Notes under the pieces: generated by a model
Seen by the model: only the letters and a program-made list of their open reading frames with translations
Told to the model about the DNA's origin: nothing
The model's database searches: none
Shown here: positions 9,404 to 18,079 of the stretch, piece after piece
Layout of the letters: each line of letters begins with the position of its first letter
How positions within the stretch are numbered: position 1 is the first letter of the stretch
From: CAXBBB01 sp963841855
GTDB lineage: Bacteria > Bacteroidota > Rhodothermia > Rhodothermales > BA12
DNA length: 64,000 nt
Assembly: GCA_963841855.1 (NCBI GenBank)
Contig: CAWJEJ010000001.1
Span: 496,001-560,000 of the forward strand
Direction of reading: 5' to 3'
Made by a program: the position numbers and the translations under genes

Positions 9404-10782
9404 GCACTCGGAGTATTGTCGTCGGCGTAGCGGCGGGCGCGCTTTTCGACGCCCTCGTCGGTGTCGCGGTCGCGCAGCGCGTCGAGCCTCGACTGGACGG
9501 TGCGCTCGTAGCCCATCTCGGACGGATTGTAGAAGTAGAGACCTTGCATCTCGTCAGGCAGGTACTGCTCGGCGACGTAGTGATCTCGGAAGGCGTGCGG
9601 ATAGTGGTAGCCCTTGCCGTGCCCCAGCCCCGCACCGTCGCGCGAGGCGTCTTTGAGCTTGTTGGGCGGCTCGTGCTGCGCCTGCTTTTCGACGTACGCG
9701 AGCGCCTCGAACAGGGCGAACGACGAGTTGCTCTTGGGCGCCGTCGCCAGGTAGAGGCACAGGTGCGACAGATGGAAGCGTCCCTCGGGCATGCCGACGT
9801 AGTCAAACGCCTGGGCCGCGGCGACGGCTTGCTCCAAGGCGCGCGGATCGGCCATTCCGACATCCTCACATGCGAAGATCAGCATCCGGCGCAGGATGAA
9901 GCGCGGGTCCTCTCCAGCGTATATCATCCGTGCCATCCAGTATAACGCCGCGTCCACGTCGCTTCCACGCAGGCTCTTGATGAACGCGCTGATCGTGTCG
10001 AAGTGGGCATCGCCCTCCTTGTCGTAGAGGACGGCGCGCTTCTGGATCGAGTCTTCGGCGACTTCGCGTGTGATCCGGATCTCGCCGTCGTCGTTGGGCG
10101 GCGTCGTCTCGGCGGCGAGTTCGAGCGCATTGAGCAGGCTGCGCGCGTCGCCGTTAGCCGTCGACACCAGGTGCGCCAATGCGTCGTCGTCGATGGCGAC
10201 GTTTTTCAGGCCATATCCGCGCTCCTCGTTGGCGATGGCCCGCCGGATGATACCCGCCAGATCGTCGTCGGTCAGCGACTGCATCTCGAAGACTCGGCTC
10301 CGACTAACGAGCGCTTTGTTGACCTCGAAATACGGATTCTCGGTCGTTGCGCCGACGAACGTCACGGTCCCATTCTCGACGTGCGGAAGCAGCGCGTCCT
10401 GCTGCGCCTTGTTGAAGCGGTGCACCTCGTCGACGAACAGGATCGACCGCTGTCCGTGCAGCCGCAATCGGTCGTGGGCCCCGTCGATGGCGGCCCGGAT
10501 GTCCTTGACGCCTGCCAAGACAGCATTGAGCGCCAGAAAGTTTTTCGCCGTGCTCCGGGCGATGATGCGGGCCAGCGTCGTCTTGCCCGTCCCCGGCGGA
10601 CCGTAGAGCAGTAGGCTCGTCACCCGGTCGGCTTCGACCGCGCGGCGGAGCAGTTTGCCCGGCCCCAGAATGTGCGACTGACCGGCAAACTCGTCCAACG
10701 TGCGCGGACGCATCCGGTCGGCGAGGGGAGCAGACGCCGTCGTGCGGGCGCGGGCAGCGGTGTCGAACAGGTCGTCGGGCAT
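9400..10782 (-). CDS. rarA: Replication-associated recombination protein A (AAA+ ATPase)
   Basis: A 460-residue RarA/MgsA family clamp-loader-like ATPase acting at stalled replication forks. Walker A is GPPGTGKT, Walker B is ILFVDEVHRFNKAQQD, sensor 1 is FVGATTENP, and SRSRVFEMQSL follows. The C-terminal helical tetramerisation region contains RGSDVDAALYWMARM and VGMPEGRFHLSHLCLYLATAPKSN, typical of the family. The start is the ATG of MPDDLFDTAARARTT. The esterase gene overlaps its stop. Confidence 0.95.
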   Translation of the reverse strand: MPDDLFDTAARARTTASAPLADRMRPRTLDEFAGQSHILGPGKLLRRAVEADRVTSLLLYGPPGTGKTTLARIIARSTAKNFLALNAVLAGVKDIRAAIDGAHDRLRLHGQRSILFVDEVHRFNKAQQDALLPHVENGTVTFVGATTENPYFEVNKALVSRSRVFEMQSLTDDDLAGIIRRAIANEERGYGLKNVAIDDDALAHLVSTANGDARSLLNALELAAETTPPNDDGEIRITREVAEDSIQKRAVLYDKEGDAHFDTISAFIKSLRGSDVDAALYWMARMIYAGEDPRFILRRMLIFACEDVGMADPRALEQAVAAAQAFDYVGMPEGRFHLSHLCLYLATAPKSNSSFALFEALAYVEKQAQHEPPNKLKDASRDGAGLGHGKGYHYPHAFRDHYVAEQYLPDEMQGLYFYNPSEMGYERTVQSRLDALRDRDTDEGVEKRARRYADDNTPSA

Positions 10783-10849
10783 GAGCAGAAACTAGCCACC
10801 CGATCTCCCATCGGTTCGGAAGAATGCGATCAGGTTTTCCCGAACGCAC

Positions 10850-10882
10850 AAAGCTGTCAGGTTTTCAAAACCTGACAGCTTT
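10850..10882. terminator. Perfect 33-nt palindrome just downstream of the 10915-11577 gene
   Basis: The arms are AAAGCTGTCAGGTTTT and its exact complement, 16 nt each, around a single C. The palindrome lies 32 nt past the stop of the minus-strand gene at 10915 and 67 nt before the rarA start, where a terminator would be expected. The core AACCTGACAG recurs in the hairpin at 39567-39601. There is no long U-tract outside the stem; the four Us at the tip are within it. A terminator or a transposable palindromic repeat are both possible. Confidence 0.6.
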
Positions 10883-10914
10883 CGGAACGCCGCCGTTGCT
10901 GGGAGACGCCGAGC

Positions 10915-11577
10915 CTACGCCGCCCGCCGCGTCGACTGGCCGACCTGCTGGTGCGTCACGCCGAAGAAGTCGAGCGCGCGGTTGTAGTCGGCCAGCCACG
11001 ACTGAGGATGCGCTCCGTCGGCGACGGCGACGTGCAGCACGCGCCCAGCTCCAGCCAACGGCTCTAACTCCTCGCCGCCGAAGAGCAGTCCGGCATGAGG
11101 GTCGGGCAGCGCGTAGGGCATCTCGACCGACCGGCCCGCGCGCACGTCGCAGATCAGCGCTTCGGTCGATGCCAGCGTTTCCAGGTTGACGCGCCCCCGC
11201 CGCCCGAACAGCTCGGGACGCAGGCGCAGCGCGAACAGCAGCACATCGTGCAGGCGGTACGTCAGGTCGTTGGGATCGAAGCGCAAGACCGCGTCCAGAT
11301 GACCACCGCCGACGAGCAGCGCGTCACGCAGCACGACATTTTCAGGGTCCAGATCGTCCGTCACCTCGATGCCGACGCGGCGCACCGAATCACCCAGAGG
11401 CACCTCGACGACAAAATCGGTGTAGAAGGGTCCGGCAGGCGTTTCGTGGCGCACCTGGTACTGAATTCCGGCGTCTGCGTGGAGAAACTTGACTAGATGC
11501 CAGGCCAGTTCGTCCTCGACGGGACGCTCGTAAGGCGGGGCGTAGAACAGGCTCGGCTCGGCGAAGTGGGTAGACAT
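10915..11577 (-). CDS. Unknown protein, possibly of the PD-(D/E)XK nuclease superfamily (DUF559-like)
   Basis: A 220-residue soluble protein with no signal or membrane segment. Residues 40-75 read FYTDFVVEV ... RVGIEVTDD, resembling the Asp and Glu-x strands of DUF559/Vsr-like folds. After this comes LRDALLVGGG...AVLRFDPNDL, which is how these folds continue (an Arg helix, then the VLRF strand). The catalytic Lys expected after the Glu is not evident, so the protein may be a non-catalytic or divergent member. It stands alone, with its start facing the small membrane protein at 11761 across 183 bp. The family assignment is inference from the motif pattern only. Confidence 0.6.
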   Translation of the reverse strand: MSTHFAEPSLFYAPPYERPVEDELAWHLVKFLHADAGIQYQVRHETPAGPFYTDFVVEVPLGDSVRRVGIEVTDDLDPENVVLRDALLVGGGHLDAVLRFDPNDLTYRLHDVLLFALRLRPELFGRRGRVNLETLASTEALICDVRAGRSVEMPYALPDPHAGLLFGGEELEPLAGAGRVLHVAVADGAHPQSWLADYNRALDFFGVTHQQVGQSTRRAA

Positions 11578-11760
11578 GTCAGATTCGATTTGGTGGATGG
11601 GCGAGACGCTTTTCGCGCGCGCGTATGCGTAGAATACAGAGCAACGGCGACATCGTTATGTCATAGGCTTATCTATTTATTTTTCAGGAGATTGGACCTG
11701 CTGTTTCGATGGTCTTATCGGCCACAAATGACTCCTCGTTTGGCTCCTTACCTTTCTGCT

Positions 11761-12000
11761 ATGAACACACTCATTCTCATCGCCGCACTGGCGATCTACG
11801 TCGTCGTGCTGACGGCCGTGCGCGGACTGCGGCCCGGCGTCCGGATCGCGTTTGCCGTTGGGGCGGGGGCTCTGCTGCTCGTGATGGCGTGGACCGATGC
11901 TCAGGCGGCCTATGGCGCGCGGCTGGTGCTCGTCGGCGTCGTCATCGCGGCTATGCTGTTCACGATTCGCAGGCGCGGGCGTCAATCCGAACAACGGTAG
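11761..12000 (+). CDS. Small membrane protein, unknown
   Basis: A 79-residue protein starting at MNTLILIAALAIYVVVL. Three hydrophobic stretches (about 2-19, 28-44 and 50-68) alternate with short Arg-containing turns, and it ends with a basic tail (RRRGRQSEQR). An in-frame ATG 11 codons upstream gives MTPRLAPYLSA as an alternative N-terminus. There is no recognised family. It lies 64 bp before the nucleotidyltransferase gene in the same direction. Confidence 0.5.
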   Translation: MNTLILIAALAIYVVVLTAVRGLRPGVRIAFAVGAGALLLVMAWTDAQAAYGARLVLVGVVIAAMLFTIRRRGRQSEQR

Positions 12001-12064
12001 CGACATCGGGACGGTACGCGCCCGGCTCTGTCGCTAGGTTGAACGACCTCACTATTCGACCAGC

Positions 12065-12784
12065 ATGACCGGACTGATATTCGCCGCCGGACGCGGCACA
12101 CGCCTCGCCCCTCTCACCGATGCGACGCCCAAGGCGATGGTCCAGGTCGGCGGCGCTCCCCTGCTCCAGCACACCGCCGACCGGCTCGTCGAAGCAGGCT
12201 GCGATCGGCTCGTCGTCAACACCGCCTATCTAGCCGATCAAGTCGAGGCATACGTCGGCGAGAGGGGTGACCTGGGAGTGGAGACGCATCTGTCGTTCGA
12301 GCCGGGCGGGCCCTATGAGACAGGCGGCGGGCTGCTCCACGCGCGCGACCTACTGCCCGGCGATCCGTACCTGATCCACAACGTCGACATACTGAGCGAG
12401 ATCGACTTGTCGGCTCTCTACGCCGCTCACGATCCAAGCAGTCTGGCTACGCTGGCCGTGCGCGAGGCCACGACCGATCGCTACCTGATGTTCGACGACG
12501 TCGGGCTGATGGGCTACGCGCACGGTGGCGGCGAAAAGCAAGTGCGCGACGCTCAGGGCACGCTGCACCGCTTCGACTTTTGCGGCATCCAAGTGGCTAG
12601 TCCCGACCTGCTCGGCGCGTTCGAGGAAACCGGGACGTTTTCGATCATGACGCCCTACCTGCGGTTGGCCAAGAGCGGAGCCGCAGTCAAGCCCTACCAC
12701 GTCGGCGCGGCGTACTGGCTCGACGTGGGCACGCACGACCGGTTGGCCGAAGCCGAGCGCTACGTCAGCGAGCGGCGCGGTTGA
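12065..12784 (+). CDS. Sugar-1-phosphate nucleotidyltransferase (MurNAc-1-P uridylyltransferase-like)
   Basis: A 239-residue cytoplasmic NTP-transferase. The signature is FAAGRGTRLAPLTDATPKAM with the signature Lys, followed by VGGAPLLQH; NVDIL serves as the metal-binding Asp region. Length and motifs resemble MurU-like enzymes of peptidoglycan recycling, or mannose/glucose-1-phosphate NDP-transferases. In Bacteroidota such genes often sit beside a phosphotransferase, which is absent here, so substrate specificity is open. The 3' end overlaps the convergent rhomboid gene by 20 bp. Confidence 0.85.
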   Translation: MTGLIFAAGRGTRLAPLTDATPKAMVQVGGAPLLQHTADRLVEAGCDRLVVNTAYLADQVEAYVGERGDLGVETHLSFEPGGPYETGGGLLHARDLLPGDPYLIHNVDILSEIDLSALYAAHDPSSLATLAVREATTDRYLMFDDVGLMGYAHGGGEKQVRDAQGTLHRFDFCGIQVASPDLLGAFEETGTFSIMTPYLRLAKSGAAVKPYHVGAAYWLDVGTHDRLAEAERYVSERRG

Positions 12785-13517
12785 CGACTCCTTCTTCGAG
12801 GCGCGGTGGGCGGATGCCCTTGAGCACGAACGCGCCGATCACGCCCGCGACGAATCCGCCGACGTGTGCGCCGTAGGCCACGCCTCCGGTCTGCTCGCTG
12901 GCGACCATGGCGCCGTAGCCGTTGAAGAACTGGAACGCGATCCACAGCCCGAGCACGACGACGGCGGGCACGCTGACGACGAAGTAGAAGAGCAGCGCGC
13001 GGACCTCGTTGCGCGGAAACAGGACGAGGTAGGCGCCCAGAACGCCGGAGATCGCGCCCGACGCTCCGAGGTTGGGAATGACGCCGTCCGGGTCGAGCGC
13101 GACCTGGGCCATCGTCGCCGCCAGTCCGCAGGCGAGGTAGAATAGGAGAAACGTGATCGGCCCAAAGCGGTGCTCGACGTTGTCGCCGAAAATCCAGAGG
13201 TAGAGCAGGTTGCCACCTAAATGCAGCCAGCCGCCGTGCATGAACATCGCCGACACAATCGTCAGGTAGATCGGAACGGGGCCGGGCGAATGCTCGACGA
13301 CCATGCGCTGACCGTCGACACCGAGCGGAACGCTGCCGACGAGATCGACGCCGGTCGTGATCTCGCTGGGAATGACGCTCCAGCCGTACGTGAACGCCTC
13401 GTTGCCGCCCATTCCCTGGAAGAGCACGAACACGACGACGTTGGCGGCGAGAAAGACGAGCGTGACCCAGGCGGTCCGGGTCAGGCGGCGATCGTCGTCG
13501 GAGAGCGGAAAAAGCAT
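12765..13517 (-). CDS. Rhomboid family intramembrane serine protease
   Basis: The third rhomboid-fold protein of the window and the second with a complete catalytic dyad: Ser in GASGAISGVLGAY and His in YGAHVGGFVAG. It is 250 residues with six to seven helices. Loop 1 after TM1 contains the characteristic SAMFMHGGWLHLGGNLL (WLH/GNL motif). It resembles the stand-alone rhomboids of many bacteria more than the paired ones at 3083-4643. It converges on the nucleotidyltransferase gene with a 20-bp overlap, and its start is 53 bp from the divergent tyrA start. Confidence 0.93.
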   Translation of the reverse strand: MLFPLSDDDRRLTRTAWVTLVFLAANVVVFVLFQGMGGNEAFTYGWSVIPSEITTGVDLVGSVPLGVDGQRMVVEHSPGPVPIYLTIVSAMFMHGGWLHLGGNLLYLWIFGDNVEHRFGPITFLLFYLACGLAATMAQVALDPDGVIPNLGASGAISGVLGAYLVLFPRNEVRALLFYFVVSVPAVVVLGLWIAFQFFNGYGAMVASEQTGGVAYGAHVGGFVAGVIGAFVLKGIRPPRLEEGVVNRAAR

Positions 13518-13570
13518 AAACGGTCGGTAGGCGGAGTGCGTAAGATGCGCTTCTTCCGATCCGTACCGCT

Positions 13571-14695
13571 ATGTCCGCTTCTGCTCGCACCACGAAATTG
13601 CCGATCCGGCACGTCGCCGTCGTTGGAACCGGCCTGATCGGAGGCTCTTGGGCATTGGCCTTGAAACGGCATACGCGCGACATCCGCGTGGTGGCTTGCG
13701 ACCGCCCAGCCGTGCTCGCCGTCCTCACCTCGCGCGGCGGCTGCGATCACTCCACGTCGGACCTCGCCGAAGCCGTGACAGACGCGGACCTGGTCATCCT
13801 CGCGCCGCCGCTCGCCTCGCTCGAAGACGTACTGCGCCAGATCGCCCCTCACGTGCGGACCGATGCCCTGGTGACCGATGTGGGCTCGGTGAAGACCGGT
13901 ATTGGCGAGTTGGGCGACAAAGTGCTTCCGGGCCAGTTCGTCGGCGGTCACCCGATGGCAGGCAGTGAGTTCGCGGGCGTCGCCTACGCCTCGCCGCTGC
14001 TGTTCGAGAACGCCGCCTATGCGCTGTGCCCGAGCGACGCGAGCCGCGCGCATCGCCGCTTCGAAGCTCTGGTCGACCTGATCGACGCGATAGGCGCCCG
14101 CGTCCTCTCGCTCGACGCCCAGGCGCACGACTTGGCCGCCGCTCACGTCTCGCACGTGCCCCAACTGCTGGCCGTCGCGCTCACCAATGCCGTCGGCGCT
14201 CACACCCGCGACGAGCCGATGACGCGCCTGCTGGCAGGCGGTGGTTTCCGCGACCTGACGCGCATCGCTTCGTCTCCCTATGGCACGTGGGGAGGTATAC
14301 TTGCGGCCAACACGCCCGCCGTCCGACACGCGCTCAAGTCGGTTCGAACTCAACTCGACGGGTTGGAAGCCGCGCTCGCCTCAGACGAGAGAGATGCGCT
14401 CAAGACTGCTTTCGACGCCGCGAACCAGACGCGCCACGACGTGCCCAACCGGCGCAAAGGCCTGCTGCGTGCCTATCCCGAACTGCTGCTTCACGCCGTC
14501 GATCGTCCCGGTTTCCTTGCCGAGACCTTCGCCGCCCTCTCCACCGCCGATCTCAACGTGAAAGACGTAGAACTGCTGCTCGTACGCGAGGGGACGGGCG
14601 GTTCGTTTCGCCTGGCCTTCGCCTCGGACGACGAAATCGGCCGCGCGCTGACTGCGCTTGAAGATGCTGGTTTTTCCGCCGAACGAAAGGCGTGA
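13571..14695 (+). CDS. tyrA: Prephenate dehydrogenase with C-terminal ACT domain
   Basis: A 374-residue cytoplasmic enzyme of tyrosine biosynthesis, oxidising and decarboxylating prephenate to 4-hydroxyphenylpyruvate with NAD. The Rossmann motif is VVGTGLIGGSWALAL (about residues 17-31). VTDVGSVKTGI and GGHPMAGSEFAG are the substrate-binding signatures, and AHVSHVPQLLAVAL follows in the helical domain. From about residue 300 an ACT-like regulatory domain begins (LLHAVDRPGFLAETFAALS), suggesting feedback control by an amino acid. It is monofunctional; no chorismate mutase is fused. Confidence 0.92.
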   Translation: MSASARTTKLPIRHVAVVGTGLIGGSWALALKRHTRDIRVVACDRPAVLAVLTSRGGCDHSTSDLAEAVTDADLVILAPPLASLEDVLRQIAPHVRTDALVTDVGSVKTGIGELGDKVLPGQFVGGHPMAGSEFAGVAYASPLLFENAAYALCPSDASRAHRRFEALVDLIDAIGARVLSLDAQAHDLAAAHVSHVPQLLAVALTNAVGAHTRDEPMTRLLAGGGFRDLTRIASSPYGTWGGILAANTPAVRHALKSVRTQLDGLEAALASDERDALKTAFDAANQTRHDVPNRRKGLLRAYPELLLHAVDRPGFLAETFAALSTADLNVKDVELLLVREGTGGSFRLAFASDDEIGRALTALEDAGFSAERKA

Positions 14696-14732
14696 ACCGC
14701 TATCGGGCGTCCGAGCCGTCGGCGCTAGTGAG

Positions 14733-15074
14733 CTACACCACTCGGTTTCCTGGCCGCACCACGAGACGGTCTGCTTCCCCATCCTGACTCAACTCGTCGG
14801 CGTCAGGAATATCGATCCGCATGTCTCCATGATCCGTGCGCCGCGGTTCTCCCGACCGGACTTCGGCTAGCGCCTTGCGGACAGCCGCCTCGATCTCCGC
14901 CGTTCTCGCTGCGCCTTGGCCTTCATTCTCGTCTTGCTTGTTCTTGCGCGCGTAGAAAGTGGAGATCTGCGAGGCAGCTCTGGAGACTTGGTACGCAACG
15001 ACTATCGCTAGCGCGAGGAGAGTCGCCTGCGCCAACTCGTAGATCAGAATACCGAAGTGAGGAAGAAAGTCCAC
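14733..15074 (-). CDS. Small single-pass membrane protein, unknown
   Basis: A 113-residue protein with one hydrophobic helix near the N-terminus (about 8-30, IYELAQATLLALAIVVAY). A charged, possibly helical segment with basic residues follows (ARKNKQDENEGQ, EAAVRKALAEVR), then an acidic tail. It has the shape of a membrane-anchored cytoplasmic protein. There is no family match I recognise. It converges with tyrA (37 bp apart) and ends 50 bp upstream of the sorting-domain gene. Confidence 0.45.
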   Translation of the reverse strand: MDFLPHFGILIYELAQATLLALAIVVAYQVSRAASQISTFYARKNKQDENEGQGAARTAEIEAAVRKALAEVRSGEPRRTDHGDMRIDIPDADELSQDGEADRLVVRPGNRVV

Positions 15075-15124
15075 GAGTTGGTCAGCGGTTCTGTGTGGCA
15101 GACGGCGCCCGCCCGCCGTCGCGT

Positions 15125-15481
15125 CTACCGGCTCAGCGTGACCATTTGCGACGCCACGTGTCCACCGGCTTGGGCGCGGATGACGTACAAACCAGTCGGA
15201 AGATTTGACGAGTCCAGGCGGACCATTTTGGGCTCGCGAGCCTCGACGCGTTCGGAGAGCAGGGTACGGACGCGCTGCCCCAGCACGTTGTACACCTCTA
15301 CGACGACCATCCCAGAGCGCTCGGTCGAGACGGCAAAACGCGTCTCACTACCGAACGGATTGGGCGACGCAGCCTGCATCTTGACGGCGGGCTGCGTCGC
15401 CTGAGCGTACGCTCGTTCCGGCGCCAACCCGGCGACGAGCAGCAAGAGCAGTGAAAAGACGAATCGGTAGCTGTTGGGCAT
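15125..15481 (-). CDS. Secreted mini-protein consisting almost only of a T9SS type A sorting domain
   Basis: A 118-residue protein from MPNSYRFVFSLLLLL. It has a signal peptide ending around AYAQA, a linker of about 12 residues, then a Por-secretion-tail domain filling the rest. That domain shows ASPNPFGSETRF, VVVEVYNVLGQRVRTLLS and LPTGLYVIRAQAGG...MVTLSR. In T9SS organisms this domain directs cargo to the outer membrane for export and anchoring, usually at the end of large proteins. Here there is essentially no passenger. The start is only 6 bp from the divergent DUF5916 start if both ATGs are used. Confidence 0.8.
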   Translation of the reverse strand: MPNSYRFVFSLLLLLVAGLAPERAYAQATQPAVKMQAASPNPFGSETRFAVSTERSGMVVVEVYNVLGQRVRTLLSERVEAREPKMVRLDSSNLPTGLYVIRAQAGGHVASQMVTLSR

Positions 15482-15487
15482 AGAGTA

Positions 15488-18013
15488 TTGGACGATACTG
15501 TCGGTAGAGATGTTTTGTCTGACCGTAACGCACTTCAAAAATTGATCCGACTTCTGGCCCTCCTCCTACTCGCCGGGACGCCGGTGGCCGCACTGGCCGA
15601 CGAGCCCCCTACGGTTCTCGCGCAGCGGACGCAAGGTAGCATCGCAGTGGACGGATTGCTCGGCGAAGAAACGTGGAGCCTTGCCGCCATCGCGTCTGAG
15701 TTTCGACAGTTCGACCCTGTCGAAGGCGCCCAGGGTTCGCAGCGAACCGAGGTACGCATCGCGTACTCATCGACCTCGCTCTACATCGGCGCGCGCCTGT
15801 TCGACGACGATTCAGACGCGATTCGCACGATTCTAGGTAGACGCGACGATGCCGATGGAGACGGCTTCGCAGTCAGCATCGACGGGTTTGCCGACGGGCG
15901 CACGGCCTACCGCTTTGCCGTCAACGCGGCGGGCGTGCAAGAGGACGGCATTCAGAGCGGCAACCGCTACGACGACTCGTGGGATGCCATCTGGACGTCG
16001 GCCGTGCGGCGCGACGATCAGGGCTGGACCGCTGAGATGCGGATTCCCTATTCGATGCTTCGCTTCTCGGACAGTGATATGCAGACGTGGGGCGTCAACT
16101 TTGTCCGAGTGATCCCGCGCACGTCCGAGCGGCTCGAATGGTCGCTCGTGACGCGTGACGTGCGCTCGCGCGGAGTCGTCCAGGGATTTGGACGGGTGAC
16201 CGGCATCCAGGGTGTAAAGCCGCGTAGGGCGATTCAGGTGACCCCGTACGTGCTTTCGGGCGGACGCGCTGAGCCCGGGATCGGGCGCATCGAAACGGGC
16301 GCGCAGTTCGACGCCGGAGCCAACGCCAAGATCGGCCTGTCGTCGGACGCGACGCTCGACCTGGCCTTCAACCCCGACTTTGGACAGGTCGAGAGCGATC
16401 CGGCCGAACTCAACCTGTCGGCGTTCGAGACGTTTTTTCCCGAGCGGCGTCCGTTTTTCGTCGAAGGGCTCGACCTATTCCAAACCAACGGCGACGGTGG
16501 GCAGGCGCTCTACACCCGGCGCATCGGGCAGGACGCGCCGATCGTCGGGGCCGCCAAACTATTCGGCCAGCGCGAAGGCGGGCTGAGCTACGGCCTGCTG
16601 GCGGCTACGACCGGCGAGGACTTCACGCCCAACCGCTCGTTCGGCGCGTTCCGTTTGCTCCAGCGCCGCGGTACGTCCGAATACGGCGCCCTCGTCACGG
16701 CGTTCGACGACAAACTGACCGGTGGCGATCGGCGCGCGTTCGCAGGCGTCGCCGACTGGAACGTCCAGTTGCTCGACGACACCTACCGCGTGTCCGGAAA
16801 CCTCTCCGGTACGCATCGCACCACATCCACGCTCGACGGCGAGGTGGGCTTCGCTGGCTCGATTGAGGGCGAGCGCCTGACGGGCAACTGGCGCTACAGC
16901 GGCGGCATCAACGTTACCGACGACAACTTTCTGCTCAACGAAACGGGGCGGCTCCGGCGCAACAACACGGTCGGGCTCAGTGCGCGGCTATCGCACGAGC
17001 TGAATGGCGGGCAGCCCATTGGCGGATTTCGCCGCGTGAGCTTTCGGCTCTTCGGCGGCAACTCGTTCACCTACGATCAACTCCTTTCGCAGGGGCTTGG
17101 CGTGTTCGCGTTCGGCAACTTCGATCTGGCGTCGTTTCACTCGTTCCAGGTTAGCCTCTCCACCGACTATCTCTTCGGCGGCTACGACCAGTTCGAGACA
17201 CGCGGCCTGGGCGCCAACGCGCGTGCGCGGCAGCTGAGCGTCGGCCTCGAATACGACACCGACAGTCGCAAGCTGTGGCGCGTTTCGCCCGAAGTCGACG
17301 TTTCGGTCGACGGCGACGGGCGTGTTGGCTTGTCCGGCGAGTTGGGCGCGAGCTGGCGCGTCTCGGACCGCTTCGACGTGCGCGGCGAGGTCAGCTACGA
17401 CCGCGACAGAGGGCGCCGCAGCTGGATCGCCAACGAGTCGTTTCGGCAGGACGAGCAGGGCTGGCGCATCGGCAACGGCCGCAACGACTCGGGCGCCGAC
17501 GATGCTGACTTTACGAGGGTTGGCCTCTCCCCCATCCTCGACGACGCCGTTCTGCTGCGCGCGCCTCTCGAAGACGGCACCCTGTACGTCCCCCTATTCG
17601 GGCAGCGCGACTCCGAACAGCTGGAGGTTCAGTTCCGCGCCACGACGACGTTCACGCCGACGATCTCACTTCAGCTGTTCTCTCAGCTTTTCGCCACGCG
17701 CGGCACGCACCGCAACTTCGATCTGCTCGCAGGCGCCGACGACAGGCTGCCGTTCGACGCCTATCCCAAGCGCGCCGAGTTCAGCTTCGCCTCGTTTCAA
17801 CTCAACACGGTCTTCCGCTGGGAGTACCAGCCCGGATCGACTCTCTTCGTCGTTTGGACGCAGTCGCGCAACATCAGCGACGACCTGATCGGGTTCGAGA
17901 GCGCCAACGAAAATTTGTTCGACCAGTCGGCTGGCGATCAGTTCGGCGATGTGTTCGGCCGCTATCCGACCAATGTGGTGCTCCTCAAACTGAGCTATCT
18001 GATTCTGCGGTGA
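15488..18013 (+). CDS. DUF5916 outer-membrane protein with N-terminal CBM9-like domain
   Basis: An 841-residue exported protein. A hydrophobic signal (LIRLLALLLLAGTPVAALA) precedes a CBM9-like beta-sandwich (about 45-230: IAVDGLLGEETW, EVRIAYSSTSLYIGARLFDDD, WTAEMRIPYSMLRF). The DUF5916 barrel region includes NPDFGQVESDPAELNLSAFE and FFPERRPFFVEG, the family hallmark. It ends in LLKLSYLILR, a barrel-like C-terminus. The ATG at 15488 is the only ATG start; in-frame TTG codons at 15515 and 15542 also precede the signal and would leave more room for a promoter shared with the divergent gene. The function of the family is unknown. Confidence 0.88.
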   Translation: MDDTVGRDVLSDRNALQKLIRLLALLLLAGTPVAALADEPPTVLAQRTQGSIAVDGLLGEETWSLAAIASEFRQFDPVEGAQGSQRTEVRIAYSSTSLYIGARLFDDDSDAIRTILGRRDDADGDGFAVSIDGFADGRTAYRFAVNAAGVQEDGIQSGNRYDDSWDAIWTSAVRRDDQGWTAEMRIPYSMLRFSDSDMQTWGVNFVRVIPRTSERLEWSLVTRDVRSRGVVQGFGRVTGIQGVKPRRAIQVTPYVLSGGRAEPGIGRIETGAQFDAGANAKIGLSSDATLDLAFNPDFGQVESDPAELNLSAFETFFPERRPFFVEGLDLFQTNGDGGQALYTRRIGQDAPIVGAAKLFGQREGGLSYGLLAATTGEDFTPNRSFGAFRLLQRRGTSEYGALVTAFDDKLTGGDRRAFAGVADWNVQLLDDTYRVSGNLSGTHRTTSTLDGEVGFAGSIEGERLTGNWRYSGGINVTDDNFLLNETGRLRRNNTVGLSARLSHELNGGQPIGGFRRVSFRLFGGNSFTYDQLLSQGLGVFAFGNFDLASFHSFQVSLSTDYLFGGYDQFETRGLGANARARQLSVGLEYDTDSRKLWRVSPEVDVSVDGDGRVGLSGELGASWRVSDRFDVRGEVSYDRDRGRRSWIANESFRQDEQGWRIGNGRNDSGADDADFTRVGLSPILDDAVLLRAPLEDGTLYVPLFGQRDSEQLEVQFRATTTFTPTISLQLFSQLFATRGTHRNFDLLAGADDRLPFDAYPKRAEFSFASFQLNTVFRWEYQPGSTLFVVWTQSRNISDDLIGFESANENLFDQSAGDQFGDVFGRYPTNVVLLKLSYLILR

Positions 18014-18061
18014 CGCCGCACCCAACTCACTCCTCGCGCATTGCGTGCTATAATAGCGAGC

Positions 18062-18079
18062 GAACTAGTCTTCTAGTTC
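18062..18079. terminator. Small hairpin between convergent genes
   Basis: GAACTAG and CTAGTTC form a 7-bp perfect stem around a TCTT loop, 49 bp beyond the DUF5916 stop and overlapping the TAG stop of the minus-strand ORF at 18065. On the plus strand it is followed by ACTTTT. The position suits a terminator for the plus-strand gene, but the stem is short and AT-rich. Confidence 0.3.
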
